Source: Lentisphaerae bacterium WC36
GTDB lineage: Bacteria; Verrucomicrobiota; Lentisphaeria; Victivallales; SZUA-371
Direction of reading: 5' to 3'
Assembly (NCBI GenBank): GCA_020683205.1
Contig: CP085689.1
Coordinates: 2,908,230-2,972,229, forward strand
Length of the DNA stretch: 64,000 nt
Part shown: one piece after another, positions 1 to 9,752 of the stretch
How positions within the stretch are numbered: position 1 is the first letter of the stretch
How the letters are laid out: the number at the start of each line of letters is the position of its first letter
Notes under the pieces: generated by a model
Databases searched by the model: none
What the model was told of the DNA's origin: nothing
What the model saw: only the letters and a program-made list of their open reading frames with translations
Position numbers and translations under genes: made by a program

Positions 1-30
1 GTGGGGAAGTATGCAAAAATACCTTACCCG

Positions 31-1341
31 CTATTTTTTTATCGTAATATTACGTCGCTGGAATGTTGGAGCATCAAGGTCTTCACCATTAAAACGATTT
101 GGAGGAGTTGTTTCAAAATATCCTCGAGAGAAATGAATTAAACCCAATCCTACCTCTTCGTAATTATCAGTGGAGTTTGAAACTGAAGATTCACTAAAAA
201 TATTTGAAATATTGTTATTAAATCGGTCTAAATTATGACTACTACTAAGTTGCTGTCCTCTATTATGCATATGACTTTGATCAAAAAATGATCCACTCTT
301 ATTAACCGATTTTTGTTTGTTTTCTGGAGTATTATTTAATAAAGAATCAGCATGAGTAAAACTTCGCGTTGCCTTATAGTTGCCAAGAAAACGTACTGCT
401 ACAGCATTTAACATTATTTTGCCATCTAAAGCTTTATTTAGAGCAGCTCCAGCACATAAAGCAGTATCTACAGATACTAGTTCACTTGCTTTTGTTAAAG
501 TGTTTTTAATGCTTTTTAAATCAATATCTTCTCCCGCAGAAATAATAAAAAATACTGCATCAGCTTCACTTAAATACTTTTTCCCGCCCATAAATGGAGA
601 ATTTAATACTCCATCAAGTAAACGTTGCGTAACATCTTCACAATCGTCAACTTCAACAACACAATTACCCAATGAGCATTGGCTGCTTTTTTTATTCATT
701 ACATTGTACATAGTTGAAAAATCAATTTTCAATAACTCTTCACAACGCATCATATCACAAAATCCACTAACTAATAAGCTCATATGTTCAGTAGCACACT
801 CAAAAGCTTCCTTTGCAGAACTATCGCCATCTAAAGTTGAAAAAATCAAATCATTTGCCAATGGAAAAATCAGCCCCTTTGAGGTCAATAAATCATCAAT
901 ACCATCAGCAGCAGTTTTACGTTTCACGTCGCCTTCAAGAGCAAACGGCGTCGTAACAATAAAAACACACGGAATATTTATTTCAGCTGCTACACTAGCA
1001 ATAATTTTGGCTCCACCAGTCATAGTTCCCCCGCCAAAACCACCAGTGACAACCACCAAAGAACTACTAAGAATAATTTCCTTAATTAACTTTCGTTCAC
1101 GTGCAATCAAACGTGACCCCTTTATTACATTTCCACCACAACCTAGAGAAGAGTCGTGGGGTTGGCTAACAAGGTGCTTATTAGATAAAGATGAGCCTTC
1201 TACTACTCTTTTATCAGTATCTATGCCATGAATATTTAACCAATTATTTGCTGGAACGGCAGCCACTGATTGAGCAATTTTCACTCCTGAACTACCTAAA
1301 CCTATTACAGTTACTTTTTCAATATTTTTAGTTATTGTCAT
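31..1341 (-). CDS. ftsZ: Cell division protein FtsZ, divergent
   Basis: Tubulin-like GTPase expected to form the division ring at mid-cell. The family is shown by a Rossmann-type start (VTVIGLGSSG, residues 10-19), the tubulin signature in the altered form GGFGGGTMTGG (100-110), and a long low-complexity linker ending in a recognisable FtsA/ZipA-docking peptide (LDAPTFQRR) near the C terminus. It lies 35 bases downstream of ftsA, the usual dcw order. Odd points: the nucleotide loops depart from consensus, and the T7 loop reads KIDFSTM (205-211) where typical FtsZ has NVDFADV, so the second catalytic Asp is Thr. The tail peptide argues for a real division role; GTP hydrolysis may be weak. Identity as an FtsZ-family protein is confident; normal polymer dynamics are not. 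Confidence 0.9.
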   Translation of the reverse strand: MTITKNIEKVTVIGLGSSGVKIAQSVAAVPANNWLNIHGIDTDKRVVEGSSLSNKHLVSQPHDSSLGCGGNVIKGSRLIARERKLIKEIILSSSLVVVTGGFGGGTMTGGAKIIASVAAEINIPCVFIVTTPFALEGDVKRKTAADGIDDLLTSKGLIFPLANDLIFSTLDGDSSAKEAFECATEHMSLLVSGFCDMMRCEELLKIDFSTMYNVMNKKSSQCSLGNCVVEVDDCEDVTQRLLDGVLNSPFMGGKKYLSEADAVFFIISAGEDIDLKSIKNTLTKASELVSVDTALCAGAALNKALDGKIMLNAVAVRFLGNYKATRSFTHADSLLNNTPENKQKSVNKSGSFFDQSHMHNRGQQLSSSHNLDRFNNNISNIFSESSVSNSTDNYEEVGLGLIHFSRGYFETTPPNRFNGEDLDAPTFQRRNITIKK

Positions 1342-1376
1342 AATAATATTTTCTTTTAATTACTACAATTATATTG

Positions 1377-2666
1377 TTAAATTTTAAACGCTTTTAATTT
1401 TTCTTTGAAACCTTCAAACATACTCTTAGCGACGTAATCAACCCCATGAATAACACGTATTAAAATATTTTGTCGTTCTTGTTCTAAAAAATGTTTGTGA
1501 TTTGCACAAATTAAATTTAATAATCCTAAAATAGAACTATTTCTAGGAGAATATAGTTCATCAGGAATATTATTTCTATTTAAAGGTCTACCAATTCTTT
1601 GGGGTAAATCAAGCACTTCTCTACAGCCATTTTCAACAGTTGGCTGTAGAGCACCGCCTCCAGTTAAAACAACCCCATTGTCAAGGACCCCTTTAATGTT
1701 TAACGATAATAACTCATCGTTGATAATATGAAATGTTTCATGAACACGCAAATTAATAACTTTAGCCAACTCTTCAAGTTGAATACGTTTTGCTTTTTGC
1801 TCTTTGCTATGGACTTCATAAAAAACTTCGCCACGTTTAAGCATTTCAAGATATTTTCCATTATCAACAATCTCTTTAGCAACAGAAAATGACAAATCAA
1901 AAGCAATTTTCACATCATTAATAATATGATCAATACCAACACTAAGCGCTTTTGAATAAATTACCATTCCTTTGTAAAAAACTGTATATTCGACAGTTCC
2001 CGCACCGTAATCAATTACAACTACGCCATTTTCTTTATCATCAGAAATTTCAGGTAAAACGCCCCATGATGAACTAATTCCAGAAAATAACATTAGACAA
2101 TTATTATCAAAATCTAAACTCTGAAAAATTTTCAAGAAAGGCTCAATCTTAGTTTCATTTCCCAAAATATTACAAATAACTGCAGTCAATTTATGAGCAA
2201 CCTCGCCGATTGGATCTTTAACATGATTTCGGTCATCAATCATGAAAAAATTTTCAAAAACCTGCAATGAAACCTTAGCAGTTAACAACTTACTATTGCT
2301 TTCTCGAGCAATCAAAATTGCATCATTAACATCTTTTTCAGTAACAATATGGTTGTCACCTTTAATAATTGCATGCGCTGAAGATTTTTCTGAAGCAATT
2401 TCACAAGCACTAATATTCAAAAAAAGATAACTGGGGTCAATAGCTGTTTGAGCATTACGTACTGCTTCTTTTAAAACTTGCTCTATTAACTGCAAAGCCT
2501 TATTGCTGTCAGCAATTTCACCTTTAATCACTGCTTGATTAGTGTCGACAATGCTATAGCCTAAAATATCAAATTTTTCATCATCTCCAGAACAACTAGC
2601 TATCAATGCAATTGTTTGTGAAGTTCCCATTTCAACGCATGTAACAATCTTTTTCCTTTTGAACAT
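1377..2666 (-). CDS. ftsA: Cell division protein FtsA
   Basis: Actin-like ATPase that tethers FtsZ to the inner membrane. Visible features are a phosphate-1 loop (VEMGTSQT, about 11-18), the phosphate-2 motif IDYGAGT (about 218-224), the adenosine motif GVVLTGGGAL (about 331-340), and a short amphipathic C-terminal helix (MFEGFKEKLKAFKI) that fits the membrane-targeting sequence. At 429 residues it has normal family length. ftsZ follows on the same strand, so the two are very likely cotranscribed. The sequence is less divergent than its FtsZ partner. Confidence 0.93.
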   Translation of the reverse strand: MFKRKKIVTCVEMGTSQTIALIASCSGDDEKFDILGYSIVDTNQAVIKGEIADSNKALQLIEQVLKEAVRNAQTAIDPSYLFLNISACEIASEKSSAHAIIKGDNHIVTEKDVNDAILIARESNSKLLTAKVSLQVFENFFMIDDRNHVKDPIGEVAHKLTAVICNILGNETKIEPFLKIFQSLDFDNNCLMLFSGISSSWGVLPEISDDKENGVVVIDYGAGTVEYTVFYKGMVIYSKALSVGIDHIINDVKIAFDLSFSVAKEIVDNGKYLEMLKRGEVFYEVHSKEQKAKRIQLEELAKVINLRVHETFHIINDELLSLNIKGVLDNGVVLTGGGALQPTVENGCREVLDLPQRIGRPLNRNNIPDELYSPRNSSILGLLNLICANHKHFLEQERQNILIRVIHGVDYVAKSMFEGFKEKLKAFKI

Positions 2667-2898
2667 TTTATTTGGTAAACCTTTCTCTCACATTTTTACG
2701 AAGTAATTTTTGACTCATTTTTTCAGAGTAGACCGATTGTAAAGCCAACTAACTAAATATTATCCCCCATTTGCAAAATTGCTATTAGAAAATTAATATT
2801 TTAAGCTAATTTCTCAAATATAACAGTAAGAAAATATTTGTATTACAATACTTAAGACGGTAATGTATAAAGCATTGAGATTCTATTGGAGACTAAAT

Positions 2899-3948
2899 AT
2901 GAATTCACTTATTGAAGTATTATTAAATACTGGAGAAAAAATTTTTGCGAAAACTCCAGAAAACATTAAATTGAAAAAAAATGATTTCGTTGTTTTAAAA
3001 CGAGATTTTTATATTGACTGTGGTAAGGTTAATCAAATTTTTGAGAAACCTATTGAACTAGATCAACATAGTGCTGAACATCTAGGTATTGTTCAACGTG
3101 TAGCAAGCAAACATGACATTGCTCATTATGAGATTAGCAAGGAAAAAGCTGTTAGCGCATATAAAACTGCAAAGAAAATTATTAACGATCTAAAGCTAGA
3201 AATGAAGCTACTAGACGCACATACGTCTTTAGATGGTAAGTTAGTAAAATTTCACTTTACTGCTGACGGCAGAGTTGACTTTAGAGAACTAGTTAAACAA
3301 CTTTCATCAGCCTTAAGCACACGCATTGAACTGCGTCAAATTGGAGTAAGAGATGAAACGGCGCTAGTTGGAGGAATTGGGGTTTGTGGACGAAATTTAT
3401 GCTGTGCGGACTATATTAGAGAATTTGCATCAATAAACGTAAAAATTGCCAAAGACCAAGATTTATCCCTAACTCCTAGCACAATCTCTGGAGTTTGTGG
3501 TCGTCTAAAATGCTGTTTGAACTATGAAAGTGAAGGTTACGAGGAATTAAATAAAGGAATGCCACGCTATGGAGATTTTTGTGAATGTCCAAAAGGCAAG
3601 GGTCGGGTTTGCGATCGCAATTTATTGACTCAAAATGTTACATTACGTCTTGAAGATTCTGGAAATACTGCAACTTTCAATGTTTCTGAAGTCAAACAAG
3701 CAGGTAAACGCGATAAAAACCAAAAAGGCTCAGGACTAACTAAAGAGATGCGCACAATGGGGCAAAGCTTTAAAGTTACGGAGTCTCAGGTTATTAACAA
3801 AGAAGAGTTAATTGCCTTAGAGGACGATGCAAACTCTTCAAAATTAAAGCCAACAAATCGTCGCAATAATAACAATCAAAAAAATAATAACGACCGTTCA
3901 CGTCGTCGTCGTGGACGTCAAAATAAAAAAAAAAATAACAACAAGTAA
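2899..3948 (+). CDS. PSP1 (RicT/YaaT-type) family protein
   Basis: Cytoplasmic PSP1-domain protein; in Bacillus the homologue RicT (YaaT) belongs to a Fe-S-containing complex that affects RNA processing and development. The family is shown by two cysteine clusters, GVCGRNLCCADY and GVCGRLKCCLNY, the standard PSP1 pattern. I prefer the ATG at 2899 over one at 2863 because GGAG lies 7 bases upstream of it and the protein then begins MNSLIEVLL. The C terminus is an Asn/Arg/Lys-rich tail (RRRRGRQNKKKNNNK) likely to be disordered and able to bind nucleic acid. It is a single gene with its own terminator. The role in this organism is inferred from the family. Confidence 0.85.
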   Translation: MNSLIEVLLNTGEKIFAKTPENIKLKKNDFVVLKRDFYIDCGKVNQIFEKPIELDQHSAEHLGIVQRVASKHDIAHYEISKEKAVSAYKTAKKIINDLKLEMKLLDAHTSLDGKLVKFHFTADGRVDFRELVKQLSSALSTRIELRQIGVRDETALVGGIGVCGRNLCCADYIREFASINVKIAKDQDLSLTPSTISGVCGRLKCCLNYESEGYEELNKGMPRYGDFCECPKGKGRVCDRNLLTQNVTLRLEDSGNTATFNVSEVKQAGKRDKNQKGSGLTKEMRTMGQSFKVTESQVINKEELIALEDDANSSKLKPTNRRNNNNQKNNNDRSRRRRGRQNKKKNNNK

Positions 3949-3982
3949 TTTTTTCTGCTATTTTAGGTTCAATTATTTTAAC

Positions 3983-4027
3983 AAAAAACTCCTAATTAAC
4001 AAATAAAAGAGTTAGGAGTTTTTTTTT
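3983..4027. terminator. Bidirectional intrinsic terminator
   Basis: The inverted repeat AAAAAACTCCTAA / TTAGGAGTTTTTT has A/T runs on both sides. It sits between the convergent PSP1 and GH127 genes and can serve both strands. Confidence 0.85.
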
Positions 4028-4039
4028 ATAATTTAAGTT

Positions 4040-5914
4040 TTACTTAGCCACAGGAAACATTGATATGCGATACTTTGAAGCATATAAATACGGCACTATA
4101 TTAAACTGACTTTGCTTTTTATTATCAATATTAAAATATTTTGCAGGCATTTCACTATATTTAAAACTATTGAAATCAAAATCTATTTTTTGTAAAACAA
4201 CTTTAATTGCCAATGGAGATTCAATACGTCGATCAATAGTGAAATTTTCATCTAAAGTGGTGTTACATTTTACTTTTAAATTGCTATTTTTTATATTTAA
4301 AACAAAGGCATAATCGAAAAAGCTCTCTTTATCTCCGGTGAAAGCAAATAATAATGGTCCATATGTAATTGTTGCATATGGTTTACCCTCATCTTTAATA
4401 CCATCAATCACCGAATCAAAGTTCTCACAATTAGGTCTCAAAAAAGTTTTTTTATCTTTATAATATAGCGCTTTTTCAGAATTGACATCAACTTCAACAT
4501 TCATAGGCAACGTTAAGTAAACACTATCGCCAAAAGTCCACTCTCTTTTTATATTGGCAAATCCTTTCTTATTAATAATAATTAATTGTTTTTCTCCATT
4601 CACTTCTACCATAGGTTTTTTACACCATTTTGGAATGCGCAATGCCAAATTGAACATATCATTATCGATGCTTGGTTCTACACTGATTGTAATTTTATCA
4701 TTAAATGGATAATTTGTTTTTGTGGTTAACGTAACATAATTTCCATTAGCTGAATATGCTTTTGCCTCCATTGGACCATATAATAATATTGCAGGACCTG
4801 AAGCATTTTGCATTACCATTGAAGAAATAAAATTTGGCATAATACGAATTAAGTTACCTGCACAACAAGCTGGTCTATGAAAATTTTTCATCTGAGTATG
4901 TACAGCCCCCTTGCAACCGTCAATTTTCATTTCTGGAACCCAGTTTGCAGTTTGAATATATGCATATTTTGAAAAATCCTCATTAACAGCGCCAAAACCA
5001 GCATTAAAAAATAATTTTTCAACACGGTCAGCATAAATTGAATCCCCTGTTGCTTCTATTAATTTTACATTTGACCAAAGATGATCTGCACTATTACAGG
5101 ACTCCGCCGCATGAAAAGCTCCTATTCCATTTAAGTATTCATTTGAAGAATTAACTCCTATCGGCAATTTATGACATTTTTCTAAACGTTCAAAAGCATT
5201 TACTGAAGCAGTTAAATAATTCTTATTTCCAGTCCATGCATAAGCTGTTGCAAATTGTTTGGCAATTTCATTAAAGGAAACTCCATGAATAAGGTCTGTT
5301 CGTGAAAAATCTTTTTCTTCAACCCAACTTTTAGTTACTGCTTGCTCATAATATTTTAACAATCTTAAAGCTTTATTCAATATTTTTTTATTTCCTGTAT
5401 ATCGATAAACCTCAAACATATTTTCAATATTAGCTAAACGTCTATTAATATGTAGTTCTTTAGAACACAACGGCTTGTTAGGATAATGACGATTGAAATC
5501 AGGAAAATTTACATACATTTTCTCAAGCATATCAAGATATTTTTTGTCCTTAGTTTGCTCGTATAATGCCAATACTCCACGATTAAAGCAAGCTAATGCC
5601 CAATAATGACCACTTTGCGACCCGCCACTTACAGCTAGAGGGTAAAAGTAATCTGTAAACATATTCTTTTCAATATCTTTATTAATCAAATAGTAGTAGC
5701 CCCTAGAATCATTCTTAGAACGTTCTACCGCATTGTTTATTGCTTTAATTCCACGTTGTTCAACGCCGTTATCGTCAAGAATAGCCCCCATTCTAACAGT
5801 TCCATCTATGTAATAGCCTGTTTGTTCAAAAGTCCACCAAGACTTATTCTTGTTCTTAGTTTTTAAATTACCAAACCAACCCTCTGATTTAAACACCTTA
5901 TCATATTTCGGCAA
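4040..5914 (-). pseudogene. GH127/DUF1680 glycoside hydrolase, main part downstream of an in-frame amber
   Basis: This is the catalytic body of a beta-L-arabinofuranosidase-like protein (GH127 / DUF1680), an alpha/alpha-barrel enzyme of plant and glycan breakdown. Typical segments are SEGWFGN at the start, the barrel stretch KELHINRRLANIENMFEVYR, the AESCNSADHLW region, the HRPACCAGN cysteine pair, and YGPLLFA near the end. It is in the same frame as the lipoprotein N terminus at 5924-6157; only one TAG codon (5924-5926) separates them. The TTG at 5914 is only the first possible start after that TAG and has no convincing ribosome site. The intact gene would span 4040-6157 (705 codons plus stop), a normal family length. 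Either a recent nonsense mutation has inactivated it or some readthrough occurs. Confidence 0.8.
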
Positions 5915-5923
5915 CTTTTTAGA

Positions 5924-6157
5924 CTAATTTTCTGTTAAATCCTCAGCAACATTTAACAGCCACCCTCTAGGCTTAATATTGCCTACTGGCAAATGATTTA
6001 ACTCCCCATAAGGCGCTTGAACGACCGTAATTTCATCCTTTTTCGTAGTATTAACTAATGAACTACATCCTGAAAATATCAAAATGCCCAAGGAGCCACT
6101 TAATACTAAGTTAAACGCAAAATTACCTTCTCTACTTTCCCTTTTTTTAAAAAACAT
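5924..6157 (-). pseudogene. Lipoprotein N terminus of the amber-interrupted GH127 gene
   Basis: These 77 residues have a basic start, a hydrophobic segment and a lipobox (LIFSGC), followed by HLPVGNIKPRGWLLNVAEDLTEN, which is the standard opening of DUF1680 proteins. A TAG then stops translation, and the next in-frame codons (SKKLPKYDKVFKSEGWFGN) continue the same domain without a gap. The intact product would be an outer-surface or periplasmic lipoprotein. TAG terminates several intact genes here (for example at 16139, 38935 and 41840), so this organism uses it as a true stop. Confidence 0.8.
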
Positions 6158-6209
6158 GATAATCCCTTTTGATTAATTCTTTAATAATAAATAAACCTAA
6201 TATGAAATT

Positions 6210-6238
6210 ATTATATCATCGATATATTTAATAAGCAA
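6210..6238 (-). promoter_or_regulatory. Sigma-70-type promoter of the GH127 gene
   Basis: On the minus strand, TTGCTT (6238-6233) and TATAAT (6215-6210) are separated by 17 bases. They lie about 55-80 bases upstream of the lipoprotein start. Motif match only. Confidence 0.55.
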
Positions 6239-6253
6239 ATGATTTGTAGATAT

Positions 6254-6290
6254 TTATGATAAATTTAAACATACAATTTATCTATCATAA
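6254..6290. promoter_or_regulatory. Palindromic candidate operator upstream of the GH127 promoter
   Basis: The half sites TTATGATAAATT (from 6254) and AATTTATC..TATCATAA (to 6290) are inverted around an AT-rich centre. They lie just upstream of the -35 box, where an activator could bind. In sequence this AT-rich a chance palindrome is possible. Confidence 0.35.
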
Positions 6291-6334
6291 TTTATGGATA
6301 AAGGAAGTAAAATTAATTTCTTGAAGTTAAAAAT

Positions 6335-7831
6335 TTAAATTAATTTCATATAATTGAGAATGCGTACATTTGCCTCTTCGCCGTTATACTCTAAAGTATT
6401 TCTACTTTTAATAGTACGATCAATCGTAACTGCGGGGTTATAACCAAAAGCAATAGTTGTATCTTTTTCCAATTTTTTCCCTATATTAATACGGGGAATA
6501 CTATTTGAAATTTCAGAAGATCTTAATTTCGTTATCTCTTTACGACAATTTTCCAATTGATTAAGAAGTTTTTCATAATTTCGCACTAAATCCCGTACCG
6601 TAACCTGATTGTGCTGAGGCAAATTTTCAATGATATCAGGATTTCTTAAAATTGGTTGAATACTATTGGCTATACGCTCCACTTTAGCATTAGTAGCAAC
6701 AACTTCAGCTTCAATTTCTTTAATTCTACGATTAATCTTAGCACTACAACCACAAATTAAGATTGTTTTAGCTGAAGAGCGATCCGAACCGATATTTGCT
6801 GCTTCAATGCCACGCAACGCCTGAATTTTACCGCCAATAATAGTACTAGGAGTAGCGACAACTTGCCCTTCAACTTCTGCAATACAGTTAAAAATTTCAT
6901 TTTTGACAATCAAATCGCCAGCACAATTAATTTTTACGCCATCAAGGTAACGTGCTATAATGTTTCCATTATGGCTAATAATTTCTCCTTGAGCATCCTC
7001 TAAATCTGCAGCCATCCCATAAATAGTAATATCGCCATCACTTTCTAAGCGACAACTTCCGACATTTCCACGAATATTAATACTTTTCGCGCCTCGAATA
7101 TTAAACCCATTCAACACATTACCCACAATCTGCACGTGCCCTGAAAAATCAATATTACCAATTCGGTAATCGACATCTTGTTTTATAACATAAGTATCAC
7201 TTACGTCAAGATGATTATTACTAAAAGTTACTAAACCATCTTCTAAAGCATAGTATTTTGTACAATTATCACTTTCTTCAATTCTAACATTCACTCCATA
7301 CGTAATATTATAATTTAAAGAAGTCCCAGGCACTCCAAACATCAATTCTTTAACAACATTCATACCACTAGCCCCTTTTGTCGCGGGGCGAAGCTCAGCA
7401 ATTAAATCATCTTTTTTAACATTCTCAAACAAATTTAAATTATGATAATCAGCTTGCAAAGAGCTACTTAATTCATTATCAAATTGGTAATTAACGCTCT
7501 GAGGTTTTATATAAAAGTGTAAATGAGCATCAATGCCATTTATGGGCTCAATCGCTCGAATTAAAGCAATATTATTTGCTTCCAAGTTTTTGTTTACAGT
7601 ATCAATCAAAAAGTCCACGTTATCGACTAAATATTCTCCATCAACACCTGCTTCAGAAAAAACCGAACACAATTCAGCTTCTGTGATAACCACTTCACCA
7701 TCAATTTCTAACGGTCTAATGGAACCGTAAACAACCTTAAAGTCGTTTGATACCGATAGCTCTAACTGGTATCGTGTAGTAATTGTTCTAAACCAGGTTT
7801 TGCGGTTTGAATTAGTTTCTTCTTTAATCAT
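6335..7831 (-). CDS. FapA/DUF342 family protein
   Basis: DUF342 (FapA-like) protein. A central right-handed beta-helix is recognisable from regularly spaced repeats (GNIDFSGHVQIVGNVLNGFNI, then ISHNGNIIARYLDGVKINCAG), preceded by the LRPATKGASGMNV segment typical of the family. A helical, coiled-coil-prone region (KINRRIKEIEAEVVATNAKVE) follows, then a short C-terminal beta segment. At 498 residues it has normal length. No flagellar gene is visible here; FapA relatives are common in non-flagellate bacteria and their role there is unsettled. No signal peptide, so probably cytoplasmic. It lies 23 bases downstream of the radical SAM gene on the same strand and may be cotranscribed. Confidence 0.8.
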   Translation of the reverse strand: MIKEETNSNRKTWFRTITTRYQLELSVSNDFKVVYGSIRPLEIDGEVVITEAELCSVFSEAGVDGEYLVDNVDFLIDTVNKNLEANNIALIRAIEPINGIDAHLHFYIKPQSVNYQFDNELSSSLQADYHNLNLFENVKKDDLIAELRPATKGASGMNVVKELMFGVPGTSLNYNITYGVNVRIEESDNCTKYYALEDGLVTFSNNHLDVSDTYVIKQDVDYRIGNIDFSGHVQIVGNVLNGFNIRGAKSINIRGNVGSCRLESDGDITIYGMAADLEDAQGEIISHNGNIIARYLDGVKINCAGDLIVKNEIFNCIAEVEGQVVATPSTIIGGKIQALRGIEAANIGSDRSSAKTILICGCSAKINRRIKEIEAEVVATNAKVERIANSIQPILRNPDIIENLPQHNQVTVRDLVRNYEKLLNQLENCRKEITKLRSSEISNSIPRINIGKKLEKDTTIAFGYNPAVTIDRTIKSRNTLEYNGEEANVRILNYMKLI

Positions 7832-7854
7832 TTATAAACCTATTTAAGCGTCTT

Positions 7855-9654
7855 TTATATTTCTATTTTTGTAATACTGTGCAAACGTTGACCATGTAAA
7901 TATCTAAAAATATAACAATTTTTTTGATTACTACTTTTGTCCTTATTTTCAATATTATTGAAAAAATTATAATCACTTATAAACATACAAAATCGACTTG
8001 GGTTTTCGTTAGAATTTACATTAATTTTTATTGTCGTATAATCTGCTATTTTTTCACTTATAAAGTTGTTTATTTTAACAATAGCATCATCTCCATTACC
8101 AGCAATTTTTAAAATGTCATCATTGTTGCTAAACAATGCAGTTTCATTTTTAAATACTTTCAAATTATACTTTTCAGGAGCCATAGCCTCTGCCAACCAA
8201 CAAAACTGTATTAGTTCAAAATAATACTCTTTTTCATTAATATCGCCAACATTTTCTTTTAGAAAATTATGTAACAATTCAAAACGTTTATTTATTGCCA
8301 ACTTTTGCATACTATTATTATATATACGGTAAAATTCACAAAATTTTAGCAAATAATTATTACTAATTTGCATAATTTCCGAAAAACAACGCCGCAATTT
8401 GCTATTATTATAAAATGAGTCAATGATTTTACTTAAATCATCAGCAATTTGCAAATCTCTAATTGACAAATATTGTGTTTTTAAAACTTGATATGGAGTT
8501 AGCGGATTAAAAGCGTGACCTTTAGGTAAATTACTTGCAATAGGTGTTCCTGCTAAAACTTTCAAAACTTCTAACTGTATCTCGTCAACCTTTAACTCCA
8601 TTAGTTCAGTAACATCTGCAAAAATATCAGGTAATTTTTGTAATGGTAATCCACTTAAAAGATCTGCGTGAATCTCAAATTTATCTACATCCAGTAGCTT
8701 TTTAATGCCATCGACAGTCTTTTCAACTCTAAAATTTCTCTGACAGGCATTTAATATTTCGTTACTTAAACTCTGTACTCCAACTTCAACATGAAACTGA
8801 TCTTTTTCAGCAGTTCTAAAAACATCACAAATCTCATCATCAATTAATGCTGGGTAAATTTCAAGGTGAAACTTCAATTCAGGGAACTCATTGATAAACA
8901 TTGTTAAAAGTTCAATAGTACGTTTTTTATTTGCATTAAAAGTTCGATCTAACATTCTAATTTCACGCACTCCAGATTCTCTAATAATTTTTAGATCACT
9001 ACGAACACGTTCTAAAGAGTGGAGTAAAAGTTTACTGCTACTTAATGAACTAGTACAAAAAGTACATTTATTTGGGCAACCGCGACTGGTTTCATATTGT
9101 ACAAATGCTTTATTTTTTGGGAATAAGTTCATTGAATAAAGTGAAGGAAGTTCATCAGCGTTGCCAGAAAACAATGCACATCTATTATCAATGTAATTAT
9201 TGCTTTCATCAAGGTAACATAACCCTTCAATTTGTTTCTTTTGAATATTCCCTTTACATACAAATTTGATCACTTTTTCAAAACTAGATTCATCTCCACG
9301 CATACAGTAGTCAATAAAATGGTTAGTTCTTAGAAAACGTTCATTATCTCCTAAAAATTCCGGACCTCCAACAACGGTTATGATTTCTGGACTTACTGCT
9401 TTCATCATGCCTAAAGCTTTAATCACTGCTTCAATATTAAACAAATAACACGTCGCAATCACTACACATGGTTGAACCTCTAAAATCTCACTCAATAGCC
9501 CATTCTCGAAATCTTTTACAGTTCGGCTAAATTCATGCCAAGAAGCTGTAACGCCTTTAGCTTCACACCATGCCCGTAATTTACCGTAGGCGAGCATACT
9601 ATGTGAATAGGAACTATTAATTCCAAGGTAAGCTATATTACTCTTTTTTACCAT
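7855..9654 (-). CDS. B12-binding-domain radical SAM protein
   Basis: The protein has an N-terminal cobalamin-binding-type Rossmann domain (NIAYLGINSSYSHSML to VVGGPEFLG, about 1-115), a radical SAM core with the 4Fe-4S motif RGCPNKCTFC (about 192-200), and a DUF4080-like C-terminal region. Such enzymes cleave S-adenosylmethionine to start methylations or rearrangements; the substrate cannot be read from the sequence. The classical DxHxxG base-off histidine motif is not seen, as in many relatives. At 599 residues it is complete. Confidence 0.85.
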   Translation of the reverse strand: MVKKSNIAYLGINSSYSHSMLAYGKLRAWCEAKGVTASWHEFSRTVKDFENGLLSEILEVQPCVVIATCYLFNIEAVIKALGMMKAVSPEIITVVGGPEFLGDNERFLRTNHFIDYCMRGDESSFEKVIKFVCKGNIQKKQIEGLCYLDESNNYIDNRCALFSGNADELPSLYSMNLFPKNKAFVQYETSRGCPNKCTFCTSSLSSSKLLLHSLERVRSDLKIIRESGVREIRMLDRTFNANKKRTIELLTMFINEFPELKFHLEIYPALIDDEICDVFRTAEKDQFHVEVGVQSLSNEILNACQRNFRVEKTVDGIKKLLDVDKFEIHADLLSGLPLQKLPDIFADVTELMELKVDEIQLEVLKVLAGTPIASNLPKGHAFNPLTPYQVLKTQYLSIRDLQIADDLSKIIDSFYNNSKLRRCFSEIMQISNNYLLKFCEFYRIYNNSMQKLAINKRFELLHNFLKENVGDINEKEYYFELIQFCWLAEAMAPEKYNLKVFKNETALFSNNDDILKIAGNGDDAIVKINNFISEKIADYTTIKINVNSNENPSRFCMFISDYNFFNNIENKDKSSNQKNCYIFRYLHGQRLHSITKIEI

Positions 9655-9752
9655 TTTATCGTTTATTAGCCTTAAATTTTATTTAATTAGTGATATATTG
9701 AAATTACTAATTTACAATTAAAAGCAAACAATGCAAATTAAGGATAAAAATT

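Noticed and set aside
380-1231. Long plus-strand open frame opposite ftsZ
   Set aside because: Shadow of the minus-strand ftsZ; no ribosome site and no family-like sequence.
5924-5926. TAG as a recoded (pyrrolysine or glutamine) codon
   Set aside because: TAG terminates several intact genes in the window and no suppressor tRNA or pyl gene is visible; a nonsense mutation is simpler.
6335-7831. Evidence for flagella from the FapA-like gene
   Set aside because: No flagellar gene elsewhere in the window; DUF342 proteins are also found in non-flagellate bacteria.
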